Below, in pieces: positions 48,064 to 56,295 of a stretch of 64,000 nt of DNA. The position numbers and the translations under genes were made by a program. The notes under the pieces are model-generated. The model worked only from the letters and a program-made list of their open reading frames with translations. It had not been told where the DNA came from and ran no database searches. The stretch spans positions 310,001-374,000 of the forward strand of contig NZ_WLZY01000003.1 of the NCBI RefSeq assembly GCF_010122465.1, read 5' to 3'. Positions within the stretch are counted from its first letter, which is position 1, and every line of letters starts with the position of its first letter. This DNA is from Phytoactinopolyspora mesophila (GTDB lineage Bacteria; Actinomycetota; Actinomycetes; Jiangellales; Jiangellaceae).

Positions 48064-49356
48064 TCATGCCGCCGGCGCCAATCGGGTCATGGCATTGATG
48101 ACGCGGTCGTATGCGTCACCATCACGATGGTCGGTGAGATTGGCGAGCAGCTTCAAGGTGAACTGCATCAGCCACGGACGCGGCAGCCCGTGGTTGGTCG
48201 CGATCTTCATCAGGCGCGGGTCTCCGATCAGCCGGACGAATATTCGGCCGAGGGTGAAGTATCCACCGTGCTCCTTTTTCAACGCAGCCGGGTACGCCTG
48301 CAACACTCGCTCCCGGCTGCCGGGATTGGCCCGTGACAACGCGTCGGCGATGACATTCGACGCGAGGCTGGCGGCTTCCATGGCGTAGTCGATGCCCTCG
48401 CCGTTGAAGGGGTTGACCATTCCTCCGGCGTCACCGACCAGCAGCAGGCCCCGGCTATAGTGCGGCTGCCGGTTGAACCCCATAGGCAGCGCCGCACTTC
48501 GGACGTCACCCACCTGGTTCTCCTCGGTGAACTCCCACTCGGCCGGGGTCTGCGCGACCCAGCGGCGCAGGAGGTCCTTGTAGTCCACCTGGCCGAAGGC
48601 TTTGGAAGTGTTGATGATGCCCAGGCCCACGTTGCTCGTGCCGTTGCCAGCACCGAAGATCCAGCCATATCCCGGCAGCAGGTCGCGGCCACCGCGGTCG
48701 TTCGAGGCCCATAGTTCGAGCCACGACTCCATCCAGTCGTCATCGTGACGAGGGGTCTTGAAGTAGGTGCGTACCGCTACGCCCATCGGGCGGTCGTCGC
48801 GCTTGTGGATGCCCAGTGCGGTGGCCAGCCGCGATGACGTGCCGTCGGCCGCCACTACCAGCGGTGCGCGGTATTCCACTTCGTCGCCGGCGGCCCGGCC
48901 GCGTTCGTTGACCGGCCTGGCTCGCACGCCGACCACCCGACCGCTGCGCTCGTCCAGGACCGGCGCGGTGACACTGGTGCGCTGGTGCAGCCTGACCCCG
49001 GCATTTTCAGCATGCTGGGCGAGCAGATGATCGAAGTCGAGCCTGGTGCGAACCAGGCCATAGTCGGGATAGCTGGTGAGTTCCGGCCACGGTAGGTGCA
49101 GGCGCATGCCACCGCCGATGATCCGCAGCCCTTTGTTCCGGATCCAGCCCGGCCCGGCGGTGTCAACACCCATGCGCACCAACTGTCGGACCGCGCGCGG
49201 AGTCAAGCCGTCGCCACACACCTTGTCGCGCGGGAACGAGGCCTTCTCCAGCAGCAACACGTCCAGGCCGGATCTAGCCAGGTAATAGGCCGTGGTGGAT
49301 CCAGCTGGTCCGGCACCGACGACGATCACATCGGCGTCGCCGGCCTGCACATTCAT
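48064..49356 (-). CDS. menJ: Geranylgeranyl reductase family flavoprotein, MenJ-like
   Basis: 430 residues. FAD-binding motifs are VIVVGAGPAGSTTAYYLARSG (about 10-30), the KVCGDGLTPRAVRQL signature of geranylgeranyl reductases (about 45-59), and LLVGDAGGMVNPFNGEGIDYA (about 311-331). The mycobacterial homologue MenJ saturates one isoprene unit of menaquinone. Location upstream of nuoA and near men genes supports that role here. Other family members reduce chlorophyll or archaeal lipid chains, which does not fit the context. Confidence 0.85.
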   Translation of the reverse strand: MNVQAGDADVIVVGAGPAGSTTAYYLARSGLDVLLLEKASFPRDKVCGDGLTPRAVRQLVRMGVDTAGPGWIRNKGLRIIGGGMRLHLPWPELTSYPDYGLVRTRLDFDHLLAQHAENAGVRLHQRTSVTAPVLDERSGRVVGVRARPVNERGRAAGDEVEYRAPLVVAADGTSSRLATALGIHKRDDRPMGVAVRTYFKTPRHDDDWMESWLELWASNDRGGRDLLPGYGWIFGAGNGTSNVGLGIINTSKAFGQVDYKDLLRRWVAQTPAEWEFTEENQVGDVRSAALPMGFNRQPHYSRGLLLVGDAGGMVNPFNGEGIDYAMEAASLASNVIADALSRANPGSRERVLQAYPAALKKEHGGYFTLGRIFVRLIGDPRLMKIATNHGLPRPWLMQFTLKLLANLTDHRDGDAYDRVINAMTRLAPAA

Positions 49357-49399
49357 CGGGTCCTCAGCACCTGTCGTCTGATCTGTCTGCTAACCGGGA

Positions 49400-49427
49400 C
49401 TACTTAGTGAATGAATTCACTAAGTAG
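49400..49427. promoter_or_regulatory. Perfect 13-bp inverted repeat, probable operator
   Basis: CTACTTAGTGAAT (49400-49412), a 2-bp centre (GA), and ATTCACTAAGTAG (49415-49427) form an exact inverted repeat about 45 bp upstream of the menJ-like start. The size and symmetry match a TetR- or MarR-type operator. No such regulator gene is next to it in this window. The surrounding 49357-49627 gap is AT-rich and otherwise empty. Confidence 0.6.
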
Positions 49428-49564
49428 CTTCCTGACCAAGTGTAGGGGTAGTGGAAACGACCTTTCGACCGGGTCCGCAGTCCCTGACCAGCAGATTTAC
49501 GCATCACACGTGTTGCGAAATTCCTTTCCGCCGCCTCCTGCGAAAAGCCACCCGTCCGCAACTA

Positions 49565-49593
49565 TTGACGCCCTCGAGCCCATTTGTTACTCA
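49565..49593 (+). promoter_or_regulatory. Candidate promoter of the glycoside hydrolase gene
   Basis: TTGACG (49565-49570), a 17-bp spacer and TACTCA (49588-49593). The -10 lacks the final T, so this is only moderately supported. It overlaps the palindrome at 49583-49604. Confidence 0.35.
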
Positions 49594-49604
49594 TGAATGA
49601 CAAA
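49583..49604. promoter_or_regulatory. 22-bp operator-like palindrome upstream of the glycoside hydrolase
   Basis: TTTGTTACTCATGAATGACA plus AA is symmetrical around CATG, with 18 of 22 positions matching. It covers the likely -10 region and lies 24 bp before the GTG start. It is a plausible site for a LacI- or GntR-type sugar regulator. Confidence 0.5.
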
Positions 49605-49627
49605 TAGGCGCGGGAAGGGAGCCACCA

Positions 49628-51001
49628 GTGACCCCGTTCGGTCGCGGAGCCGATGAGACCACCACCGACGAGGGCCTGGCCGAGCACGCCCGGCAGATAC
49701 TCGAGGGGAATTGGCTCGGACACGCCACCAGGCCGTCGAGCCTGCTCTATCCCCACCAATGGAGTTGGGACTCCGCCTTCACCGCGATCGGCTACGCCCA
49801 TCAAGACCAGGACCGGGCCGAGACCGAACTGCGTTCGCTGTTCTCCGGCCAGTGGAAGAACGGGCTGCTGCCGCACATCGTGTTCGTGGACGGAGGAGGC
49901 CCGTATTTTCCCGGTCCGGAGGTGTGGGCCACCGAACATTCGCCGAACGCTCCGCGCCGGCCCCTGACGTCGGGCATTGTGCAGCCACCGGTACACGCCA
50001 CGGCGGTCTGGCAGGTTTATCGCCTGGCCCGCGATCGACCACGGGCCAGGCGGTTTCTTCACGACATGCTGCCGAAGCTGGATGCGTGGCACGCTTACCT
50101 GCACCGGGAGCGGACCCGTATCGGCAGCGCGCTCGTGGAGATATGGCATCCGTGGGAGTCCGGGATGGACAACTCCCCACTTTGGGATCCGGTACTCGCC
50201 CGGATCCAGCCCAGGGACGGCACGGCCCCGGAGCACTTGCGCACGGATCTCAGAGTCGCCAACCCTGCCGAACGCCCGACAGCCGCGGAGTACGACCGCT
50301 ATCTTCACCTGGTCGCCCTGTTCCGCGCCCACGCCTACGACGACGAGCGCATCCGGGCGGCCACACCATTCGCCGTCCGAGACGTGCTGTTCAACTCCGC
50401 CCTGGTTCAGGCCGACCACGACCTCACCGCCATCGCCCGCGAACTCGGCAAACCGTCGACGAAGTACGAGGACTGGGCCCGAGCCACCACGCAGGCGGTG
50501 GAAGACGAACTCTGGCAGGACGGCAGCTATGCCGACGTCGATGTCGTGACCGGGGAGGTGCTCGACGCCTCCACCTGGTCGCGGTTCAGCCCGCTGTTCG
50601 CCGGAATCCCGGCTGGGGACCGCGCTGAACACGTCCTCGACCAGCTGACCGACGCGATGGTTGAGGTCGAAGGGCTCGGTCCGGCGGTGCCCAGCCTGTC
50701 GCGCAAGGATCCTTCCTTCGATCCCGCCCTCTATTGGCGGGGCCCCGTCTGGATGAATGTGAATTGGTTCATCTACCACGGCCTGCGTCGCTACGGACGC
50801 CACGACGCAGCCGCATCGTTGCGCACAACCATGATCGAGCTGGCCAGAAAGGCCGGGTTCTCAGAGCACTACCACCCGTCGACCGGACACGGCCACGGCG
50901 GTGCTGAGTTCTCGTGGTCTGCCGCCTTGGTGCTCGATCTGCTCGGTCAGCCCGCTGGCGGTTCCTCAGTGGTCACGCCGATAGGAGCGCCGGAAACGTG
51001 A
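49628..51001 (+). CDS. GH63-like glycoside hydrolase (mannosylglycerate/glucosylglycerate hydrolase type)
   Basis: 457 residues, GTG start with AAGGGAG upstream. The (alpha/alpha)6-barrel signature includes LYPHQWSWDSAFTAIGYAHQD (about 40-60), whose WDSAF aspartate is the likely general acid, EIWHPWESGMDNSP (about 171-184), and FSEHYHPSTGHGHGGAEFSWSAAL (about 414-437) with the presumed catalytic Glu. Family members cleave mannosylglycerate or glucosylglycerate inside the cell; actinobacteria have a glucosylglycerate-specific form. No signal peptide, so the substrate must be imported, consistent with the ABC transporter genes that follow. Exact substrate is inferred. Confidence 0.8.
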   Translation: MTPFGRGADETTTDEGLAEHARQILEGNWLGHATRPSSLLYPHQWSWDSAFTAIGYAHQDQDRAETELRSLFSGQWKNGLLPHIVFVDGGGPYFPGPEVWATEHSPNAPRRPLTSGIVQPPVHATAVWQVYRLARDRPRARRFLHDMLPKLDAWHAYLHRERTRIGSALVEIWHPWESGMDNSPLWDPVLARIQPRDGTAPEHLRTDLRVANPAERPTAAEYDRYLHLVALFRAHAYDDERIRAATPFAVRDVLFNSALVQADHDLTAIARELGKPSTKYEDWARATTQAVEDELWQDGSYADVDVVTGEVLDASTWSRFSPLFAGIPAGDRAEHVLDQLTDAMVEVEGLGPAVPSLSRKDPSFDPALYWRGPVWMNVNWFIYHGLRRYGRHDAAASLRTTMIELARKAGFSEHYHPSTGHGHGGAEFSWSAALVLDLLGQPAGGSSVVTPIGAPET

Positions 51002-51154
51002 GCGGACCTGGGTTAGGGACGGCAGCGACCGGTGTTGTCCTCGGCGCACCACGAGGCCGATCCCGACCCGCCCCGCAGGCCGCCCGCCGCCCCGCATCAC
51101 GCGCACCAGTTCTCTCGACCTCTTTGATCAGACACAGTCAAAGGAGACAGTCCG

Positions 51155-52501
51155 ATGCGTCGAACCAGAATCCTCCGAATGTCAGCCGTCGCGGCGGGGG
51201 CTTTCGCCCTCGTCCTCTCCGGATGCGGTAGCGGCGACACCCAGACCGATGCCCGCGACGACGCCGGGGGCGCGGCGCCCGACGGCGAGCCCGGCAGCGT
51301 GGTGCTGTATTCCACCCAGTTCAATCCGGTCGAGGAGGCCGACGCCATCCGGCGCGACGTCCTCGCTTCGTTCACCGGCGATGCAGAGTTCGTCGGGGCA
51401 TCCGGCGACGGCGAGTTCATCGACCGGGTGTCCGCCGAGGCCCAGGCCGGCAGGGGTGAGATCGGCCTGCTCGGCGCGCTGCACGGCACCTACGTCGACC
51501 TCCAGGACCAGGGGCTGCTCACCGATCTCTCGGACCTCGTCGATGAGATGGCTGACCTGGGCATACCCGACGACGTTCTGGAACTCGGCAGGCTCGGCAC
51601 GGATCAGCAGTGGTACATACCGTGGGTTCAGGCGAGTTACGTCGTCGCGGCGGACAAGCAGGCCCTGGAGTACCTGCCGGACGGCGCCGACGTGGAGAGC
51701 CTCACGTATGACGAGTATCTGCAGTGGGCAGCGAACACCGCGGAGGGCACCGGCGCGCCGCGCTTCGGCTTCCCCGCGGGCGAGGAAGGCCTGATGCACC
51801 GCTTCCTGCAGGGATATCTGCTTCCGTCGTTCACCGGTGGTGTTGTGCGCACGTTCGGTGACAACGCGGCGTGGGAATACCTGGCCGAGCTCTGGGAGTA
51901 CGTACACCCGCAGTCCTTGACTTACGAATTCATGGAGGACCCGCTGCTGAGCGGCGAAGTTCTCGTGGCCTGGGACCACGTGGCACGGTTGAAGAATGCG
52001 CTCGACAGCCGGCCGGACGACTTCGTCGTGGTCCCCGTGCCGAGTGGGCCGGCCGGGCGGGCCCACATGCCGGTGGTGGCCGGGCTCGCGGTGCCGGAGA
52101 GTTCACCGGACCCCGACGCCGCGAAGGATCTGATCCGGCACCTGCTGAGCGTCGACAGCCAGCTGGCGACGCTGTCCGCGGTGGCCTTCTACCCTGTGGT
52201 GGAGACCGGCGACGCGGGCGACCTCGAGCCAGGCATCCAGCTGGCGGCAGACGCCGTGGAAAGCCAAGCCAACGCCGACGACGCGCTGCTGGTCCTCCTG
52301 CCACTGGGGCTCGGCGAGCAGGGCGGCACGTTCAACGACATCTACCGGTCGGCGTTCGAGCGAGTGGCCGTCAGCGGCGAGGACCCGAGTGACGCCGTAG
52401 GCACCGAAGCGGCCCGTCTCGAGGACATGATGGAGAACACCGGCGCGCCGTGCTGGTCCCCAGACGAGCCGAGCGACGGCCCGTGCCCGGTCGGGAACTA
52501 G
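51155..52501 (+). CDS. Extracellular solute-binding lipoprotein (family 1, sugar ABC transporter)
   Basis: 448 residues with a lipoprotein signal peptide; lipobox LSGC (about 21-24) followed by an Asp/Gly-rich linker. The body resembles family 1 sugar-binding proteins: VVLYSTQFNPVEEADAIRRD (about 50-69), a central YVVAADKQALEYLP hinge region (about 164-177) and AWDHVARLKNAL (near 272). AAAGGAGA precedes the ATG. It delivers an oligosaccharide or glycoside to the permeases encoded next. Confidence 0.88.
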   Translation: MRRTRILRMSAVAAGAFALVLSGCGSGDTQTDARDDAGGAAPDGEPGSVVLYSTQFNPVEEADAIRRDVLASFTGDAEFVGASGDGEFIDRVSAEAQAGRGEIGLLGALHGTYVDLQDQGLLTDLSDLVDEMADLGIPDDVLELGRLGTDQQWYIPWVQASYVVAADKQALEYLPDGADVESLTYDEYLQWAANTAEGTGAPRFGFPAGEEGLMHRFLQGYLLPSFTGGVVRTFGDNAAWEYLAELWEYVHPQSLTYEFMEDPLLSGEVLVAWDHVARLKNALDSRPDDFVVVPVPSGPAGRAHMPVVAGLAVPESSPDPDAAKDLIRHLLSVDSQLATLSAVAFYPVVETGDAGDLEPGIQLAADAVESQANADDALLVLLPLGLGEQGGTFNDIYRSAFERVAVSGEDPSDAVGTEAARLEDMMENTGAPCWSPDEPSDGPCPVGN

Positions 52502-52519
52502 TGGCGTAGCCCGACGACG

Positions 52520-53407
52520 ATGCGCGCCATCACCGAATCGATCGGCAGCCGGTTCAGGGGCACGAACATGCTGCCCTACTGGCTGATCATTCCTGCCCTC
52601 ATCTATCTTGCGCTGTTCTTCTTCTCACCGATGGTGCAAGCGTTCCGGCTGGCATTCGAGGGCGCCGACGGCGGCTGGACCGCGGAACACTTCACCATGA
52701 TGGTGAACGACGCCGACTTCGGCCGGGCGTTCTGGTTCACGCTTGCGCTGGTCGTGGTGATAGTTCCGATCCAGTTCGTCCTGGCCCTGACGATGGCGCT
52801 GGTGGTCAACGCCAAGCTTCGGGGACGCGGAGTGTGGCTGTACATCTTCATACTTCCGCTGGCCATCTCCGACCTCGCGGCCGGCATCATCTGGTACGCC
52901 ATTTTCACCGAGCGCGGATATCTCAACACGATCCTGGAAGGGATCGGGCTGATCGATCAGGCCGTCATCTGGATCGATCCGACGCGGTCGGGTTTCTTGC
53001 TGGGGCAGGTGATCCTTGCCGAGCTGTGGCGCTCGACGGCGCTGGTGATGGTCGTGCTCGTCGCCGGATTGCAGGGCATTCCGAAGGAGTACGGCGAGGC
53101 GGCCGAGGTGTTCGGCGCGGGCTACTTACGGCGGCTGTGGAGGGTCACGCTGCCGATGCTCAAGCCCGCCCTGGCCGTCGCGTTGCTGTTGCGGACGGTG
53201 CTCGCCTTCGAGGTGTTCGCGACGGTCATCGCGATCACCGGCCGTGGTGCGACCGTGCTGACGGCTGAGGCATGGCGATGGCACGGCACGTACCGAGATC
53301 CGAATGTGGCCGCCGCTTACGCCGCCCTGATACTCGTGCTCACGGTCGCCGCCGCGGCGCTCATCCTGCGGATCTTCCGGACGAGACGAGAGCAGCTGAT
53401 CCGATGA
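52520..53407 (+). CDS. Sugar ABC transporter permease (MalF/UgpA-like)
   Basis: 295 residues with six membrane segments. The EAA loop is EYGEAAEVFGAGYLRRLWRVTLPMLKP (about 193-219), which docks on the ATPase. It follows the binding protein by about 18 bp and overlaps the second permease (ATGA). Confidence 0.92.
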   Translation: MRAITESIGSRFRGTNMLPYWLIIPALIYLALFFFSPMVQAFRLAFEGADGGWTAEHFTMMVNDADFGRAFWFTLALVVVIVPIQFVLALTMALVVNAKLRGRGVWLYIFILPLAISDLAAGIIWYAIFTERGYLNTILEGIGLIDQAVIWIDPTRSGFLLGQVILAELWRSTALVMVVLVAGLQGIPKEYGEAAEVFGAGYLRRLWRVTLPMLKPALAVALLLRTVLAFEVFATVIAITGRGATVLTAEAWRWHGTYRDPNVAAAYAALILVLTVAAAALILRIFRTRREQLIR

Positions 53408-54282
53408 GCGGCGACGTGCGATCCGACAACACCAGCGGCGAGGCGCGAAACGACAGCAGAGCCCGGCCCGGCCTGCGGTCTGTGCTGGGACGGGTGGGGC
53501 TGTATGCGCTGGCGACGTTTTTCGCGCTCTGGATCCTGCTGCCGATGTACTTCATCACCATCGCGGCGTTCTCTACCCCGGATGACGTGTTCGCGTATCC
53601 GAAGAAGCTGTTGCCGACCAATCTGTCGACGGAGACGCTGGAGTTCTTCTTCGGTTCCAGCGGCATCCTCGACGCTCTACGGATGAGCGTCGTGGTCGCG
53701 GCGCTGACTCTGCTCATCGCGCTGACCGTGGGTACCCCGGCCGGTTACGCGCTCGCCCGGTTCGCCTTCCGGGGCAGTGGCTCGTTCCGGCTGGTGGTGG
53801 TCAGTACGCGCGCTTTTCCGATCATCATTCTGTCGATCCCGCTGGCGGTCACCTACCTGCGTGTGGGGATCGACGACACCGCCCTCGGCGTGGCACTGAC
53901 CCACACCGCGCTGGCGCTTCCGTTCGTCGTGCTGGTGACGGCCAGCGTCTTCGCGGGTATCTCCGAGGAGCTCGAGGAAGCAGCCATGACCCTGGGTTGC
54001 ACTCGGGTGTCGGCGTTTCGCCGGGTGGCGCTCCCGCTGGCCTTGCCGGGCCTCGCCGCCGCGGCGATCTTCACGTTCATCATCTCGTGGAACGAGGTTT
54101 TCGCCGCCTCGATCCTGACCCTGCAGAATCGGACGCTGCCCGCGGAGATGCTCGCGGTGCTCAATCAGTCGCCGTTGCATTTCCGCTTCGCCGGCGGCTT
54201 CTTCCTCATGGTTCCCTCGCTGATCGTCATCCTCGTCATCCGGAAGTACCTGTTCACCATGTGGGGACGGGTCTCTCGATGA
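53404..54282 (+). CDS. Sugar ABC transporter permease (MalG/UgpE-like)
   Basis: 292 residues from the ATG at 53404, overlapping the first permease; the longer frame lies inside it. A 30-residue hydrophilic N-terminus precedes six membrane segments. The EAA loop is ELEEAAMTLGCTRVSAFRRVALPLALP (about 188-214). Pairs with the preceding permease to form the channel. Confidence 0.92.
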   Translation: MSGDVRSDNTSGEARNDSRARPGLRSVLGRVGLYALATFFALWILLPMYFITIAAFSTPDDVFAYPKKLLPTNLSTETLEFFFGSSGILDALRMSVVVAALTLLIALTVGTPAGYALARFAFRGSGSFRLVVVSTRAFPIIILSIPLAVTYLRVGIDDTALGVALTHTALALPFVVLVTASVFAGISEELEEAAMTLGCTRVSAFRRVALPLALPGLAAAAIFTFIISWNEVFAASILTLQNRTLPAEMLAVLNQSPLHFRFAGGFFLMVPSLIVILVIRKYLFTMWGRVSR

Positions 54283-54321
54283 TTCCCCCGCGGCGTCCGG
54301 CGCAACCAGAAAGGTGCCATC

Positions 54322-55434
54322 ATGGCTGGCCTTCGCTTTGAGTCCGTCCAGAAGTTCTTCGACAAGGAGCCCGCCGTGGACCGCGTCGATCTCGAGGTTG
54401 CCGACGGAGAGTTCGTTGTCTTGCTCGGACCGTCGGGCTGCGGGAAAACCACGCTGCTGCGTTGTCTGGCCGGGCTGGAGAAGGTGGACGGGGGCCGGGT
54501 ATGGATCGGCGGCCGGGATGCGACGTCCCTGCAACCCCGGTCCCGCCGGATCGCCATGGTGTTCCAGAACTACGCCGTCTTCCCGCACCTGAAGGTCGTC
54601 GACAACATCGCCTTCGGGTTGCGGATGCAGAAGATGGACAAGAACACGATCGACGAGCAGGTGCGATCAGCGGCAGAGCTTCTACACATCGAGGACTTCC
54701 TCGACCGCTACCCGGCACAGCTTTCAGGCGGGCAGCGACAGCGGGTGGCGGTGGCTCGCGCGATGGCCACGAAGGCCGACGTGCTGCTGATGGACGAGCC
54801 GTTGTCCAATCTGGACGCGCTGCTTCGCATGGAGATGCGGGCGGAGCTCAAGCGCATCATCCAGAAACTTCAGCTGACCACCATCTACGTCACCCACGAC
54901 CAGGTCGAGGCGTTGAGCATGGGCGACCGGATCGCCGTGATGAACGGGGGCCGGATCGTCCAGGTCGACTCACCATTGGAGGTCTACAACAATCCGGCCG
55001 ACATGTTCGTCGGGTCGTTCGTCGGTACGCCGCCCATGAACTTCCTCGAGGCGAGCATGACCAGCGACGGCGGGCGAACGGTCGTGGAGGTGAGTGGTGG
55101 CTCGTTCACCTACAACGGCGCCGATGCTGACGAGCTCACCGGACGCAACCTGGTGCTCGGCATCCGGGCGGAGAACATCGAGGTCCACAGTCAACCCGCC
55201 CCGGAACTCGTGCCGGCGGAGGTTCAGGTTCTGGAGCCGCTCGGTTCCCACAATCTGCTGACCGTCCGCACCGGTGCCGACACCTTGAAGGTCTCAGCTC
55301 CGGCTGAGTCGTTTCCGGCGCCCGGCAGTGACATCTGGCTGAAGATCGACCCGGAACGGGTCAGGTGGATGGATCGCTCGACCCGTCAGGCGATCACCTG
55401 GCGGCCCGTGGAGGCACAACCACATCCGGCGTGA
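54322..55434 (+). CDS. Sugar ABC transporter ATP-binding protein (MsmK/UgpC-like)
   Basis: 370 residues. Walker A LGPSGCGKTT (about 35-44), signature LSGGQRQRVAVARA (about 134-147), Walker B VLLMDEPLSNLD (about 154-165) and the switch His in TIYVTHDQ (about 191-198). The C-terminal ~130 residues form the OB-type regulatory domain of the MalK/UgpC group. Having a dedicated ATPase in the operon is less usual for actinobacteria, where one MsiK-type ATPase often serves many sugar importers. Confidence 0.93.
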   Translation: MAGLRFESVQKFFDKEPAVDRVDLEVADGEFVVLLGPSGCGKTTLLRCLAGLEKVDGGRVWIGGRDATSLQPRSRRIAMVFQNYAVFPHLKVVDNIAFGLRMQKMDKNTIDEQVRSAAELLHIEDFLDRYPAQLSGGQRQRVAVARAMATKADVLLMDEPLSNLDALLRMEMRAELKRIIQKLQLTTIYVTHDQVEALSMGDRIAVMNGGRIVQVDSPLEVYNNPADMFVGSFVGTPPMNFLEASMTSDGGRTVVEVSGGSFTYNGADADELTGRNLVLGIRAENIEVHSQPAPELVPAEVQVLEPLGSHNLLTVRTGADTLKVSAPAESFPAPGSDIWLKIDPERVRWMDRSTRQAITWRPVEAQPHPA

Positions 55435-55463
55435 GCACGGCCCCGGGGGCTGAGGGGCCGGGC

Positions 55464-56162
55464 TCAGGGGTCGTCGCGGGTGCCCTGGTGCAGCGCGACG
55501 ATGCCGCCGGAGAGATTGCGCCACCGGACCCTGGACCAGCCTGCGGACCGGAGTCGTTCGGCCAACGCCGGCTGATCGGGCCAGGCCGGAATCGACTCCG
55601 CGAGATAGACGTAGGCGTCCGGGTTGCTGGCCACCTTTCTCGCCACCGACGGCAGCGCGCGCATCAGGTACTCCAGGTAGACGGTCCGGAACGGCGTCCA
55701 CGTGGGATGGCTGAACTCGCACAGGATCAGCCGCCCGCCCGGGCGGGTGACCCGCAGCATCTCGCGCAGCGCGAGATCGGGATCGTGCACGTTGCGCAGC
55801 CCGAAGGAGATCGTCACCGCGTCGAAGGACTCATCCGCGAAGGGCAGCCGGGTGGCGTCGCCCGCGATGAACGGCAGGTCTTCACGCCGCCGTTTGCCCG
55901 CCCGGAGCATACCGAGCGAAAAGTCACAGGGCACCACCGCTGCCCCGGCGGCCCGGAACGGCTCGCTGGAGGTGCCGGTGCCGGCCGCCAGGTCAAGGAT
56001 CCGTTCTCCGGGCAATGGGCATACGGCCTGGAACACGGCGCGGCGCCAGTAGCGGTCCTGACCGAAGGACAGGACGTCGTTGGTGAGGTCGTATCGGTCG
56101 GCGACGTCGTCGAACATCGCCGCAACCTCTTGGGGTTGCTTGTCGAGCGAAGCACGGATCAC
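55464..56162 (-). CDS. menG: Demethylmenaquinone methyltransferase
   Basis: 232 residues. N-terminal family motif [29 protein letters not shown] (about 13-41), SAM-binding [14 protein letters not shown] (about 57-70) and [23 protein letters not shown] (about 116-138) are UbiE/MenG hallmarks. It carries out the final C-methylation of the menaquinone ring. It is divergent from menF and tail-to-tail with the ABC transporter operon. Confidence 0.95.
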   Translation of the reverse strand: MIRASLDKQPQEVAAMFDDVADRYDLTNDVLSFGQDRYWRRAVFQAVCPLPGERILDLAAGTGTSSEPFRAAGAAVVPCDFSLGMLRAGKRRREDLPFIAGDATRLPFADESFDAVTISFGLRNVHDPDLALREMLRVTRPGGRLILCEFSHPTWTPFRTVYLEYLMRALPSVARKVASNPDAYVYLAESIPAWPDQPALAERLRSAGWSRVRWRNLSGGIVALHQGTRDDP

Positions 56163-56280
56163 GAACCCAGCTTAGAACCCGCGCGAATAGGGGCGGTTCT
56201 TAGGACCCTGCCCTCCCGTGCTCATGCGGGCTGTGACGAAGTCGTCAACTGGCCGAGTCCGGTCCGCCCGGATTTCGACG

Positions 56281-56295
56281 TAGGCTTGTCGCCCG
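56281..56295 (+). promoter_or_regulatory. Candidate -10 element for leaderless menF transcript
   Basis: TAGGCT (56281-56286) lies 8 bp before the GTG at 56295, and there is no Shine-Dalgarno sequence. This spacing fits transcription starting at the start codon, which is common in actinobacteria. Confidence 0.4.
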
